Positions 1 through 7,996 of a stretch of DNA of 64,000 nt are shown here, piece after piece. Location of the stretch: NCBI RefSeq assembly GCF_036173125.1, contig NZ_CP108054.1, forward strand, positions 3,596,001 to 3,660,000, read 5' to 3'. The notes below the pieces were generated by a model, which saw only the letters and a list, made by a program, of their open reading frames with translations, was not told the DNA's origin and searched no databases. This stretch comes from Streptomyces sp. NBC_00286 (lineage in GTDB: Bacteria; Actinomycetota; Actinomycetes; Streptomycetales; Streptomycetaceae). Positions within the stretch are counted from its first letter, which is position 1, and every line of letters starts with the position of its first letter. Made by a program: the position numbers and the translations under genes.

Positions 1-1
1 A

Positions 2-19
2 CCTCAAGCAGAGTTGAGG
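2..19 (-). promoter_or_regulatory. SoxR-like (MerR-family) operator at the window edge
   Basis: An 18-bp dyad, CCTCAAG then CAGA then GTTGAGG, with 7-bp arms ACCTCAA/TTGAGGT. The SoxR box is CCTCAAG-N4-CTTGAGG with the same 18-bp length; this copy differs in the centre and at one arm position. On the minus strand TTGACC overlaps the box as a -35 would in a MerR-type promoter, so it would drive a gene lying to the left of the window. The target gene is not visible. Confidence 0.5.
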
Positions 20-317
20 TCAACCCACCTGGCTGCCTCCGGACGCGGCAATGCAAGCCCGAGGACGACAATCCGAGGGCGGTTACGCACAGTCACCCCG
101 TATCTGGCCGTACTTGGGGAAATCTTGCTGGCCGCCGTCAACCGGTGGCAGAAGTTCAAGATGCTGATCTTCCGGCGGCGAGTGCGCGAACTGCTCTGGG
201 CTGTTCTCGGACCGGAAGGCAGCCCTCGTCACGCTCGCAGCAGTAGGCAGCTTCCTCGCAGGACTGGTGGCGCTCACACCTGGCGTCACTGTCTGATGTA
301 ACGGGTCACATGGCACC
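20..317. other. No recognisable gene left of the IS element
   Basis: About 300 bp without a convincing gene. A short open stretch on the plus strand (168-296, stop TGA at 294-296) encodes a hydrophobic C-terminal-like tail (KAALVTLAAV then GSFLAGLVAL) but has no start codon in frame. It could be the end of a decayed membrane protein. Nothing else is supported. Confidence 0.4.
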
Positions 318-343
318 TGAAGCTTCCCCTTGATCGTGGACAC
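318..343 (+). repeat. IS3 left inverted repeat
   Basis: 26-bp terminal repeat starting TGAAGCTTCCCC. It pairs with 1574-1599 with three mismatches and defines the left end of the element, 42 bp before the orfA start. Confidence 0.88.
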
Positions 344-384
344 CTGGAGACTGGGACCGGAGGTTCCAGAGGAAGTAGCACCAG

Positions 385-683
385 GTGGGAAGCAAGTACA
401 CGAAGCGGTACACCGAGGAGTTCAAGCGGGACGCGATCGCGCTCGTCGACTCCTCGGGCAAGACGGTCACCGCCGTCGCCCGGGAACTCGGCATCAGCTC
501 CGAGTCCCTGCGCGGCTGGTACCGCGAGGCCAAGGCAGACCGGGCAGAGGGCGCCCCTAGCGAGCTGACCAGCGCCGAACGCGAAGAGCTCAAGCGGCTG
601 CGCAAAGAAAACCGGGAACAGCAGCAGACGATCGAAATCCTGAAAAAAGCGCCGCCTTCTTCGTGAAGGAGAACGACCGGTGA
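385..683 (+). pseudogene. IS3 orfA transposase subunit, frameshifted near its end
   Basis: GTG start. The product begins with a typical IS3 OrfA helix-turn-helix (YTEEFKRDAIALV, AVARELGISSESLRGW) and ends in a leucine-zipper-like helix (KRLRKENREQQQTIEIL). After LKKA the frame runs into PPSS and a stop at 664-666. The usual family ending, FF.KENDR, is present in the next frame and would stop at 681-683, overlapping the orfB GTG at 680. One base therefore appears lost around 645-652, just after a run of six A. A sequencing error at the homopolymer cannot be excluded. Confidence 0.8.
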
Positions 684-1566
684 GCGAGTTGTACCGGTTC
701 ATCCACGCGGAGAAGGCGAACGACCCGATCGTTCTGCTGTGCCGGGCGCTGCAAGTGGCCCGCTCCTCCTACTACGCCTGGCGCGATGGCGAGGCCGCCC
801 GCCGCAAGCGCCAGGCGGCCGACGACACGCTCGCGCACGAGATCACCGTGCTGCACATCGCCTCCCGGAAGACCTATGCCTCCCGCGCATCCACGCCGAA
901 CTGCGGCGCTTGGGGCAGCGGGTGAACCGCAAGCGCATCGCCCGCATCATGCGCGAACGCGACATCCGCGGCGTCACCCGGCGCAAGCACCGCTCGCTGA
1001 CCCGGCCGGACAAGAAGGCGAAGCCGGCCCCGGATCTCATCGGCCGCGACTTCCACGCCGAGCGTCCCGGCATCAAGCTGGTCGGCGACATCACTTACCT
1101 GCCGACCGCCGAGGGCTGGCTTTACCTCGCCTGCTGGCTGGACCTGGCCACCCGCGAGGTCGTCGGCTATGCCATGGCCGACCACCACCGCGCCGAACTC
1201 GTCATCGACGCTCTCGACATGGCCCACGGCCGCAGCGGACTGGAGCCCGACTGCGTGATCCACAGCGATCGCGGCAGCGAGTACACCTCGGCCCAATTCT
1301 GCGACCGACTACGTGAGTTGGGGCTTCGGCAGAGCTACGGGCGCACCGGATCTTGTTTCGACAATGCCGCCGCGGAGAGCTTCTGGGCCCTGCTCAAGGA
1401 GGAGATCGGCACCCGCACCTGGCCCGACCGGGCCACCGCCCGCGCCGAGGTCTTCAACTTCATCGAGACCTTCTACAACCGCCGCCGCCTACGCAAGCAC
1501 AAGACCTTCGGCTACCTCACCCCGGCCGAGACCAGGCAGCGCCATCAACACGCCCTCGCGGCGTAA
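680..1566 (+). pseudogene. IS3 orfB (DDE integrase core), frameshifted
   Basis: GTG start overlapping the restored orfA stop. The first part (SELYRFIHAEKANDPIV, ARSSYYAW) is in one frame and the catalytic part (RIHAELRRLGQRVNRKRIA, GDITYLPTAEGWLYLA, HSDRGSEYTSAQF, AAESFWALLKEE, YNRRRLRKHKTFGY) is in another. The switch lies at about 886-890, where the family reads KTYGLPRIHAEL but the DNA lacks one G and gives KTYASRAST. The DDE residues (D of GDITYL, D of HSDRG, E of AAESFW) are all still present, so the lesion is recent or is a read error. About 290 aa if repaired. Confidence 0.85.
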
Positions 1567-1573
1567 CCATCAC

Positions 1574-1599
1574 GTGTCCAAGATCACGGGGAAACTTCA
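1574..1599 (-). repeat. IS3 right inverted repeat
   Basis: 26-bp terminal repeat. Read on the minus strand it starts TGAAGTTTCCCC. It lies 8 bp after the orfB stop codon and defines the right end of the element. Confidence 0.88.
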
Positions 1600-1710
1600 C
1601 TACCAGGCGTACCCCAAAGCTTAAAGTTCCTCTGCTCGACCTCGGAGTGCGGACGCAGATAGTTTCCTAGATCGTTAATGCACCAGACGTCATTAGGCGA
1701 AGATCACGAG

Positions 1711-1746
1711 CGCCCCGGCGGCCTCATGGGAGACATCGCCGGGGCG
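1711..1746 (-). terminator. Hairpin downstream of the LAXTG surface-protein gene
   Basis: Perfect 10-bp stem CGCCCCGGCG/CGCCGGGGCG around a 16-nt loop, 42 bp after the stop codon of the minus-strand gene at 1788. There is no T run, as is common for streptomycete terminators. Confidence 0.5.
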
Positions 1747-1787
1747 GACGTACTACGGGACTGCGGGTGTACTACGGAACCGCGGAG

Positions 1788-2711
1788 TCAGGAACCGGTC
1801 TTGGCCGCGCGGCGGCGTCGGGTCCCGATGATGATCGCGCCACCGGCCGCGAGGAGCACCGCGGCGCCGGCCGCGAGCGGCATGGTGGCGCTGCTGCCGC
1901 CGGTCTCGGCGAGGGGCGGATTGGAGCCGTTGGGCGTCGGCGCGGCAGGCGGGGTGGACGACTCGGACTCGGAGGGGGTCGGGCTCGACGGAGTCTCGGA
2001 GGCGGGCGGGGGCGTCTCGGATGCCGGGGTGGTCGGCGTCGGCGGCTGGGCGGGCTCGGGGGCCGTCGGAGTCGGGGTGCCCGGCGTTTCGGACGGCTGT
2101 TGCGTGCAGTCCTTCGTGCCGCCGTTCCATGCGGCGATCAGCTTGTCTTTAATGACCGGGCGGTCCGGGCCCTTGGGCACGTCGCCGTGCTCGAAACCGT
2201 CGTTCGCGTCGAAGTGGCCGTCGAACTTGACGGCGCCGCGGTACAGGTCGATCTGCGCAAAGCAGCCCGCGTCCGGCACCGCGATGTCGAGGGAGCCGGT
2301 GGCTCCAGGCTTGACCGTCACGCTGTCGAAGTCGTGGAAGACCTGCAGGCCGGAGGCCTCGAAGGTGGCTCCGTGGGCACGGTACGCGGCGAGCGAGGCG
2401 GTGCAGGTAGTGGCGTCACCGGCGGTACGGACCGTGACGTGGACCTTGCCGTCGTCGCTGGGCTTGAGGTTCTGGTCGTCGACCTTGACCGAGTCGTAGA
2501 AGTTGGTCCCGTCGAGGGAGAACTGGCAGCGATCGGTCTCAGTCTTCGTGCCCGCGCCTGTGCCGGGCTTGTAGCCGTCGCCGGACTTCCAGCCGTCGCC
2601 GCCGGGTGTACCGGTGGCCCAGGCGCCGGTGGCAGAGGCGGCGCAGAGGGTGATTGCTGCGGCGCCCGTCCCCAGCAGGCGTCGCAGGGTGACACGTCTC
2701 GCTATGGACAT
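1788..2711 (-). CDS. Secreted cell-wall protein with LAETG sortase signal
   Basis: 307 aa. Residues 1-32 form a signal peptide (RRVTLRRLLGTGAAAITLCA, cleavage near AWA-TG). A globular region of about 170 residues holds several cysteines (DRCQFSLDGT, TTCTASL, AGCFAQIDLYRG, TKDCTQQ). A Pro/Thr/Ser-rich wall-spanning stretch (about 205-265) follows, then LAETG, a hydrophobic helix and the basic tail RRRRAAKTGS. LAXTG is the motif recognised by streptomycete class E sortases, so the protein should be covalently anchored to peptidoglycan on the cell surface. Its function is unknown. No sortase gene lies nearby. Confidence 0.85.
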   Translation of the reverse strand: MSIARRVTLRRLLGTGAAAITLCAASATGAWATGTPGGDGWKSGDGYKPGTGAGTKTETDRCQFSLDGTNFYDSVKVDDQNLKPSDDGKVHVTVRTAGDATTCTASLAAYRAHGATFEASGLQVFHDFDSVTVKPGATGSLDIAVPDAGCFAQIDLYRGAVKFDGHFDANDGFEHGDVPKGPDRPVIKDKLIAAWNGGTKDCTQQPSETPGTPTPTAPEPAQPPTPTTPASETPPPASETPSSPTPSESESSTPPAAPTPNGSNPPLAETGGSSATMPLAAGAAVLLAAGGAIIIGTRRRRAAKTGS

Positions 2712-2991
2712 GCGGATCCCATCTTGGCTTGTGCAGAACCCGGGTGACGGCAGCAGGGCAGCACGCAGCGGCCAGCCGTACCGGGGTGAGTGGTCGAAGA
2801 CTCACTGGGCTCATTGGTCACATGCGCCACAGTGAGACCACATGGTGGATCGCCTGCCCGGACACTGTCAACCTGCGGTAATACACGGGTAGTTCACACG
2901 CCATCACATTTCCGCCACAGAAGGAATGACCTGGTCCGCCACACAACCGCGAACGCCAGGCCGAGCCTGAGATGTCCGTTCAGCGTCTTCC

Positions 2992-3450
2992 GTGGTGGTC
3001 GCATCCCCACCGGGGAAGGCGGCGGTCAGGGGTAGGCGGTGGTGCGGGCGACGTGGGTTTGCCGGGGAGACGCGCTGGCGAACCGCTTCCAGTTCGTCGC
3101 CGACCACCAGCGCCGCTTCGGCGGCTCGGCTACGGCAAGAAGGCAGTACAGAGGAGCAATGGCAGGACCCTGCGGCCGAGGCCCATGCGGCATGGGCTCC
3201 ATTCAGTGCTGCTGCGGCCGCTGTCACAGTCGTGGGTCCCAGGTTTGTGGCTGACGCGGCCGACACACTCCGAAGGACGCTGTACGACGTGGACATGGCG
3301 GGGACGGCTTGGCACGATGCCGCGCGCCAAGCGGGAGACAGCCGCCTCGAAGTCTTCGACGCGCGATACGTGCAGGCAGTTGAAGCAAAGCGTGCACCAG
3401 GGAGCGACTTTCAGATGGCAGCACGCAGAGCGTTGAACGCGGAGACCTGA
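2992..3450 (+). pseudogene. Hypothetical protein remnant with broken N-terminus
   Basis: The last 95 residues (from about 3163; EEQWQDPAAEAHAAWAPF onward, ending AARRALNAET) look like a real helical protein with normal codon use. The residues upstream in the same frame are unstructured Arg/Ser-rich sequence. A plausible continuation (NRFQFVADHQRRFGGS) sits in the neighbouring frame at about 3075-3130, so an indel near 3130-3165 is likely. The pattern resembles small streptomycete hypothetical proteins whose N-terminal segment reads like QFVADHRREAY. I cannot name a family. It could also be a shorter intact gene that starts internally. Confidence 0.45.
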
Positions 3451-3561
3451 AAGCGCCATCACGGGCCCGCCGAATGGCCGCCGAGTCCGCTGGTCTTGCT
3501 CCTGGCCTGCCATAATCAGGCAGTTTCCCCAGGGGTGGGGTTCTTCAACATGGGAGGCAAC

Positions 3562-4311
3562 GTGGCTCTCTTCAGACGCCGCAGACACGAGGGTCCTGAT
3601 TGGGTCACGGACCTGCCGGGTGCAAGCCGGACATCGCGAAGGTTCTACCAAGCGCTGATCCAGCAGTATCTGAACGTGATCAAGATGCACTCTGCGACCG
3701 GATCGTTGGTGAAGGCGGGCACGTGGGACGGCGTGGACATGCTGGCCCACCTCCACGACACCAAGGTGAAGCAAGCTGCCTTCGACGTCCGCGGGGTCGA
3801 CATGATGAGCCCCGAGGTCCAGGCCGCCCTCCGGGTCGGGCTCAATCAGTTCGCCGAGCACTACGGCGTGCGAGGCAGCCTCGTCAGAGCCTGGGGTGCT
3901 GCCAAGGCCTTCAACCAGGGCTTTGAGTCCGAGTGGCAGCCGTCGGAACGGAACCGCTTCAACTGGTGGGCAGAGCAGACCATCGCTTTTGCATGCATCC
4001 TGCACCCCGCGAAGGAGGGTGAGCCCGTCGTCGACGGGATCCTCCTCTTCGATCACGTCATGTACGAGTTCACGCCTGACTCCGAGTCTCAGGATCAGGT
4101 GCGCTGGGGCCGGCGCCAGGTCCATGACGTGGATGAACCAGTGAGCGGTGCGACGGTTCTGCACCTGGACCAGGCGACGGGCTACTCGCATGCTGACATC
4201 GCCAGCAAAACCCGGGTGCAGCGTGAGACCCCAGCTGGGCCGGTCTTCACTGACCCCAGCCGGCCTCTGCGGCGTACCAAGCCACGGCGCGACTGGGGTT
4301 CAGTGGGCTGA
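3562..4311 (+). CDS. Hypothetical protein, unknown family
   Basis: 249 aa if started at GTG 3562, chosen because GGGAGG lies 5 nt before it; an in-frame ATG at 3550 has only a weak ribosome site. The product starts ALFRRRRHEGPDW, is soluble, rich in aromatic residues (FNWWAEQTIAFACILHP, LLFDHVMYEF) and ends in a basic tail (RPLRRTKPRRDW). There is no signal peptide or membrane segment, and I recognise no domain. It sits alone between a broken gene and a region of gene fragments, so it may be cargo of a former mobile element. Its uninterrupted 250 codons and clear ribosome site argue that it is real. Confidence 0.65.
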   Translation: MALFRRRRHEGPDWVTDLPGASRTSRRFYQALIQQYLNVIKMHSATGSLVKAGTWDGVDMLAHLHDTKVKQAAFDVRGVDMMSPEVQAALRVGLNQFAEHYGVRGSLVRAWGAAKAFNQGFESEWQPSERNRFNWWAEQTIAFACILHPAKEGEPVVDGILLFDHVMYEFTPDSESQDQVRWGRRQVHDVDEPVSGATVLHLDQATGYSHADIASKTRVQRETPAGPVFTDPSRPLRRTKPRRDWGSVG

Positions 4312-4379
4312 GCTTCAAGGGCATGCCGTCCGCGTATGTCAGGGATGTGGGCTGTTGTCGGTGAAGACAGGCATGCCGA

Positions 4380-4817
4380 GGTCAACCAGCTGCGGTCGGC
4401 CATCGGCTGGGCCCGCTTGAGGCTGTTGAGCTTGCCCATCGCGGCGTCGAAGCTGACCTGGAGTCCTTCAACTTCGCCGAGCCAACCGTTTCCACGGGCT
4501 TCGGTGATGCGCTCGCGGAGGTTCTGGATGATCTCGATCAGGCGGGGCCGCTGGTTGGGATCCATCTGGAGGACGGGGCAGCGGATGCAGGCGTGTTCGC
4601 GCTTGCAAGGGGTCCGTAGGGGCGCCCGCAGGTCCCCAGGGAAACCTTGCGCAACTCGAAGTGCTGCTGGAAGTCGTGCCACTCCTGCTCGGTGGGCTCC
4701 CGGTATTCCTCGACTGGGCGTTCGGCCCGGCGGCGGTCGAGGAAGCCGCGGTAGGTGCGGATCAGGTCGTCCTGGAAGACCGCTAATGGTGCACTCGGGT
4801 ATTGGAACTCCCTGAAT
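4380..4817 (-). pseudogene. C-terminal remnant of a large tyrosine recombinase/integrase
   Basis: Read on the minus strand, 4817-4620 gives RTYRGFLDRRRAERPVEEYR, then EWHDFQQHFELRKVSLG and CGRPYG. After a frameshift at about 4620 the sequence continues TPCKREHACIRCPVL, QRPRLIEIIQNLRERITEA and GWLGEVEGLQVS. This two-part pattern, a cysteine-rich CxRPYGTPC...HACIRCP segment followed by a coiled coil, is the C-terminus of the long streptomycete site-specific integrases of the tyrosine recombinase superfamily. The catalytic domain is absent and the coding is broken, so it is a non-functional footprint of an integrated element. Confidence 0.7.
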
Positions 4818-4889
4818 AGGGTGCTTGTGCGGCGCCCACATCGGTGACGTGGGCGCCGACCGGTCGGTGTCAGCTTGGCTGTCCGGTGA

Positions 4890-4980
4890 GCCGCGAGAAT
4901 ACGCAAGGTGCACAACGAATCCGACGGCACCTACGGCGACTTGCGCGTCGCGGCCGAACTCCGAGCCAACCGCAGAAAGA
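4890..4980 (+). pseudogene. Short IS3-type orfB fragment
   Basis: About 30 codons reading ARIRKVHNESDGTYG then DLRVAAELRANRR. This is the conserved IS3-family OrfB segment just before the catalytic core (typically IR.VH.ESDGTYG.PR..AELR). It differs in sequence from the IS at 318-1599, so it comes from another element. It stops at the palindrome that begins at 4983. Confidence 0.6.
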
Positions 4981-4982
4981 AC

Positions 4983-5020
4983 CATGAACCATGCTTGACC
5001 TGGGTCAAGCATGGTTCATG
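4983..5020. repeat. 38-bp near-perfect palindrome at a gene-fragment junction
   Basis: Arms of 18 bp (4983-5000 and 5003-5020) are perfect reverse complements separated by two bases. It lies exactly where the IS3 orfB fragment ends and the DUF4291 fragment begins. No T run follows. It could be the fused ends of a lost element, or a terminator or operator captured with one of the fragments. Confidence 0.75.
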
Positions 5021-5200
5021 TGGATGATGTACCGCTGCGGCTGGGGTACGAAATCCGGTCAGGAGACCGCCCTGGCTGTCGAGATCACCCGCGACGGCTT
5101 CGAGTGGGCGTTACGCCACGCGTGCCTGTCGAGCTACGTGCGCGGGGTGCACCCCGACCCCGCCACCTGGCAGCGTCAGCTGAAGCATGCACACGCTCGT
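5013..5200 (+). pseudogene. DUF4291 gene fragment, both ends lost
   Basis: The frame reads FMWMMYRCGWGTKSG, then ETALAVEITRDGFEWAL, RHACLSSYVRGVH and DPATWQRQLKHA. This is the middle of the DUF4291 family, where WIKPSFLWMMYRCGWGTK...QETVLAVEI is typical. The 5' part is replaced by the palindrome, and after about 5192 the family pattern (ARVQWDPERD) is lost. From 5193 a different frame, TLVGSGDLDSAARLLPQE to a stop at 5322-5324, looks like the tail of another, unrelated gene. No start codon or ribosome site of its own is credible. Confidence 0.65.
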
Positions 5201-5523
5201 CGGCAGCGGCGACCTCGACTCGGCGGCCCGCCTACTGCCACAGGAGCGGCCCTACCCTGCCGCAGACGAACCGCTGACCCACCTGCGTCCGTGTGACCAC
5301 AACCAACAGTCGCCCAGGGTCACATGACATCACAGGCTCGTCGGCACAGGCGTTTCCTGCCCGATCGGTGTCGCCCAGGCCGACGGCTGACCTGAAAACG
5401 CGTACAGCCAACGCGTACAACCAACCGGAAAGCGCCGGAGTCTTACCCCGGGATCCGTCATGGCCTCGCCGCACAGATGCGGCGCGCGGCCTGGCTGGAA
5501 CGACACGGAGAGTGGGTAGGCGA

Positions 5524-6285
5524 ATGCCGCTGGCGCGCAGGCTGTTTCTGGGGAGCTTCACGGCGGGTGCGGTGACCGTGGCGGTGGGCGGCGCGGCCTC
5601 GGCAGCCACGGATGGCGCGACCGGCGCCGCCGCGGAGGCGGCCGGCGAGCCCACGACGTTCGACGGGCCCGTGTCGGCGGAGAAATTCACGACCAACTCC
5701 GCTGGGCTGTCCGCGTTCTTCAAGACGACCTCGAAGACGGAGCACGTCGCGACCCTCTATCAGGCCGGCACTTCCGGCACCGGGGTCGCGCTGAATGTCA
5801 TCTCCGACAACCCGGACACCTCGGCCATGTACCTGTCCGGCACGGAAACCGGGCGCGGGACGCTGAAGATCACCCACAGAGGACGCGCTGACGGGTCGGA
5901 CAAGAACGCTGCCGCTCTGTCGATAGACCTGCAGACGGCCGGGACTGCCGCACAGGGCATCTTCCTGACCGGGACCAACGGCGCGACCACCGGCAACCTC
6001 ATCTGCCTGCGCAACAACGCAGGTCTGGACGACTTCGTGGTGAAGGGAACAGGGCGGATCGGAATCGGGATCGACCGTGCGGCCACGCCTCGCGCCCAGG
6101 TCCACATCGTCCAGCCGGCCGGCGCCCCGGCGGGACTTCTGGTCGAGGGCGTGGTGAAGATCGCGGACGCCTCGACGGTGCCGACGTACGTCGACTCGGC
6201 AGGTGGCGGCGCCCTGTACGCCGCGGGCGGAGCGCTGATGTGGCGAGGTTCGAACGGCACAGTCACGCGTATCGCGTCCGCCTGA
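5524..6285 (+). CDS. Secreted tail-fibre/hyaluronidase-like protein
   Basis: 253 aa from ATG 5524; upstream in-frame codons look non-coding. Residues 1-28 are a Tat/Sec-type signal (PLARRLFLGSFTAGAV, cleavage near ASA-AT). The mature part is rich in Thr, Gly and Asn and carries repeats typical of beta-helical trimeric phage tail proteins (TLYQAGTSGTGVALNVI, GTLKITHRGRADGSDKNAA, ALSIDLQTAGTAAQGIF). This family is often labelled hyaluronoglucosaminidase in Streptomyces because of similarity to prophage hyaluronate lyases; catalysis is unproven. A small coiled-coil gene follows 37 bp downstream and is probably co-transcribed. The nearby integrase remnant fits a phage or mobile-element origin. 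Confidence 0.75.
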   Translation: MPLARRLFLGSFTAGAVTVAVGGAASAATDGATGAAAEAAGEPTTFDGPVSAEKFTTNSAGLSAFFKTTSKTEHVATLYQAGTSGTGVALNVISDNPDTSAMYLSGTETGRGTLKITHRGRADGSDKNAAALSIDLQTAGTAAQGIFLTGTNGATTGNLICLRNNAGLDDFVVKGTGRIGIGIDRAATPRAQVHIVQPAGAPAGLLVEGVVKIADASTVPTYVDSAGGGALYAAGGALMWRGSNGTVTRIASA

Positions 6286-6322
6286 GCAATCCAGAGCGGA
6301 GACGGAAGCCAGACCGGAGACC

Positions 6323-6511
6323 ATGGTGCAACTGACCCCGGAAGAACTCGTGTCGGAGTTCCACGACGCGGTAATGGAGCTCTACTTCGCAAGGAAGCGA
6401 ATCGCCGCCCTGGAAGCGGAGAACGCCGCGCTGAGAGCCCGGCTTTCCCCGGCCGGACAGGGGGCTGTGAACGAGGGCGCTGCGAGCGCCGCCGAACCAG
6501 AAGGCCGCTGA
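6323..6511 (+). CDS. Small coiled-coil protein
   Basis: 62 aa, ATG start preceded by GGAGA at 4 nt. Residues 12-42 (FHDAVMELYFARKRIAALEA followed by ENAALRARL) form a heptad-repeat helix; the C-terminus is Ala/Glu-rich. Small proteins with this pattern accompany the tail-fibre-like gene upstream in other streptomycetes as I recall, which suggests a partner or trimerisation helper; that role is inferred. A strong terminator follows at 6524-6554, making these two genes one unit. Confidence 0.65.
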   Translation: MVQLTPEELVSEFHDAVMELYFARKRIAALEAENAALRARLSPAGQGAVNEGAASAAEPEGR

Positions 6512-6523
6512 AAATGTTGTTGT

Positions 6524-6554
6524 GGGGCTGTCCGGCCGGAGTCCGGGCGGCCCC
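6524..6554 (+). terminator. Terminator after the tail-fibre-like gene pair
   Basis: 12-bp GC-rich stem (GGGGC...GCCCC with two G-U pairs) followed by TTTCGT, 12 bp after the stop codon at 6511. Confidence 0.65.
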
Positions 6555-6704
6555 TTTCGTCATGCGGTGGCCGGGGCTAGGTGCCTGCGCGCCCGTAACA
6601 CCGAGCCCGACGGGCTGCGTAGCCCCGAACGGGCCCCGGTTCGGCGACGCACAGAGCGCGGACCAGCGGTGCCAGTGTGACTTGAGTGCCAATAGGGTGA
6701 GCCC

Positions 6705-7820
6705 GTGACTGCCGCCCTGAGTTCCACGAAGACCCGCGCCGCGCTCCGCACATCGGCGCGTGTGTCCGCAGAGTTGCTGCTGATATTGGTGATGCTCGCG
6801 GTGACGTTGTGGGTTCTGGGCCAGATGTGGTCGATCGTCTGGCCGCTCGTGGTCGGCCTGCTCCTGACCACACTGACCTGGCCTCTGACTCGTTTCCTGC
6901 GTCGTCACGGGTGGAAACCCGCCTTCGCCGCATCGGCCGTGACCGTGCTGTCCCTCCTGGTCGCGGCGGGCGTCGTGGCGTTGATCGCAGTACCGGTGGC
7001 GTCCCAGTCCGGCGAGCTGACCGACGGCGTGGTCGAAGGCATCCAGAAGCTGCGCGAGTGGGCCGCCGGTCCGCCGTTGAACATCGGGGACGCCGAGATC
7101 AACAAGGCCTTCGACACCGCGGTCGCCCGGGCTCAGGACGGCCTCGGCAGCATGGTCGGTACTGTCGTCACGGGTGTGAGCACCGTGGTCAACGGCGTGG
7201 TCACCGCCGTCCTGGCACTCTTCCTGATGTTCTTCTTCCTCAAGGACGGCCCGCGGTTCCTGCCGTGGCTCGCACGCCAGCTGCCCGGTCGGCTCGCCAC
7301 CGACGTCCCGACCGTGGCCGCGCGCAGCTGGGACACCCTGAGCTCGTTCGTGCGCTCCCAGGCGGCCGTCGGCCTGATCGACGCGGTCCTGATCGGCGTC
7401 GGCCTGTGGATTCTGGGGGTGCCGCTGGTGCTCCCGCTGGCGGTGCTGACCTTCGTCTCCGCGTTCGTGCCGATCATCGGCGCCCTGTTCGCCGGCTTCG
7501 TCGCGGTTCTTATCGCTCTGGTCTCCAACGGCCTGACGGACGCGCTGATCGTGCTGGCCATCATCGTCGTGGTGCAGCAACTCGAAGGCAACGTGTTCCA
7601 GCCCATGATCCAAAGTCGTGGGCTTGGCCTCCATGCAGCCGTGATCCTGCTGGCGGTGACGTTGGGCGGCAGCCTGGCCGGCATCGTGGGCAGTCTGCTC
7701 GCCGTACCGATCGCCGCACTGATCGCGGTGGTCTGGAACTACGGGCGCGAGCAACTCAGCGACCCGTCACAGCAACCGCCGACCGGCGAGTCCGAGACCG
7801 GCGCCGTCGTCGTGTCATAG
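6705..7820 (+). CDS. AI-2E family transporter (permease)
   Basis: 371 aa, GTG start with AGGGTGA upstream. About eight membrane helices: two near residues 24-65, one at 75-100, then LFLMFFFLKDGPRFLPW (the family signature region) at about 170-187, and a C-terminal block including GVGLWILGVPLVLPLAVL, FVPIIGALFAGFVAVLIAL and GLHAAVILLAVTLGGSLAGI. The length and the FQPMIQSRGLGLHA segment fit the AI-2E exporter/permease superfamily of the cytoplasmic membrane. Substrates vary across the family (autoinducers, ions, small metabolites), so none is assigned. It appears monocistronic. Confidence 0.88.
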   Translation: MTAALSSTKTRAALRTSARVSAELLLILVMLAVTLWVLGQMWSIVWPLVVGLLLTTLTWPLTRFLRRHGWKPAFAASAVTVLSLLVAAGVVALIAVPVASQSGELTDGVVEGIQKLREWAAGPPLNIGDAEINKAFDTAVARAQDGLGSMVGTVVTGVSTVVNGVVTAVLALFLMFFFLKDGPRFLPWLARQLPGRLATDVPTVAARSWDTLSSFVRSQAAVGLIDAVLIGVGLWILGVPLVLPLAVLTFVSAFVPIIGALFAGFVAVLIALVSNGLTDALIVLAIIVVVQQLEGNVFQPMIQSRGLGLHAAVILLAVTLGGSLAGIVGSLLAVPIAALIAVVWNYGREQLSDPSQQPPTGESETGAVVVS

Positions 7821-7996
7821 CAGGCCTGCGTTCGGCCACCCGGCCGACGCTGCAGAAGCAGTGAACGGCGTGTCTAAAATCAGTCGCCGCCTGAACTGGC
7901 CGCCCCCAGGCTGTACGCCTTGGCAGAGCGCACCTGCCCAGCCCGAAGACTGAATCACCCATCGCAGCGGACCGTCAGAACCTCTAGGCGACTGAC

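Larger units (their letters stand above)
318..1599 (+). mobile_element. IS3-family insertion sequence, degenerate copy
   Basis: A 1282-bp element bounded by 26-bp imperfect inverted repeats (318-343 and 1574-1599) that match at 23 of 26 positions. Both ends begin TGAAG, as expected for the TG...CA ends of the IS3 family. It holds orfA (helix-turn-helix) and orfB (DDE integrase core). Each reading frame is broken by what looks like one missing base, so this copy should not make active transposase. The three bases outside each end (ACC on the left, CTA on the right) differ, so no target duplication remains. Confidence 0.9.

Noticed and set aside
5760..7754. Long open frame on the minus strand opposite the AI-2E gene
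   Set aside because: His/Arg/Asp-rich translation typical of the antisense frame of GC-rich genes; the plus-strand permease has clear membrane helices and family motifs.
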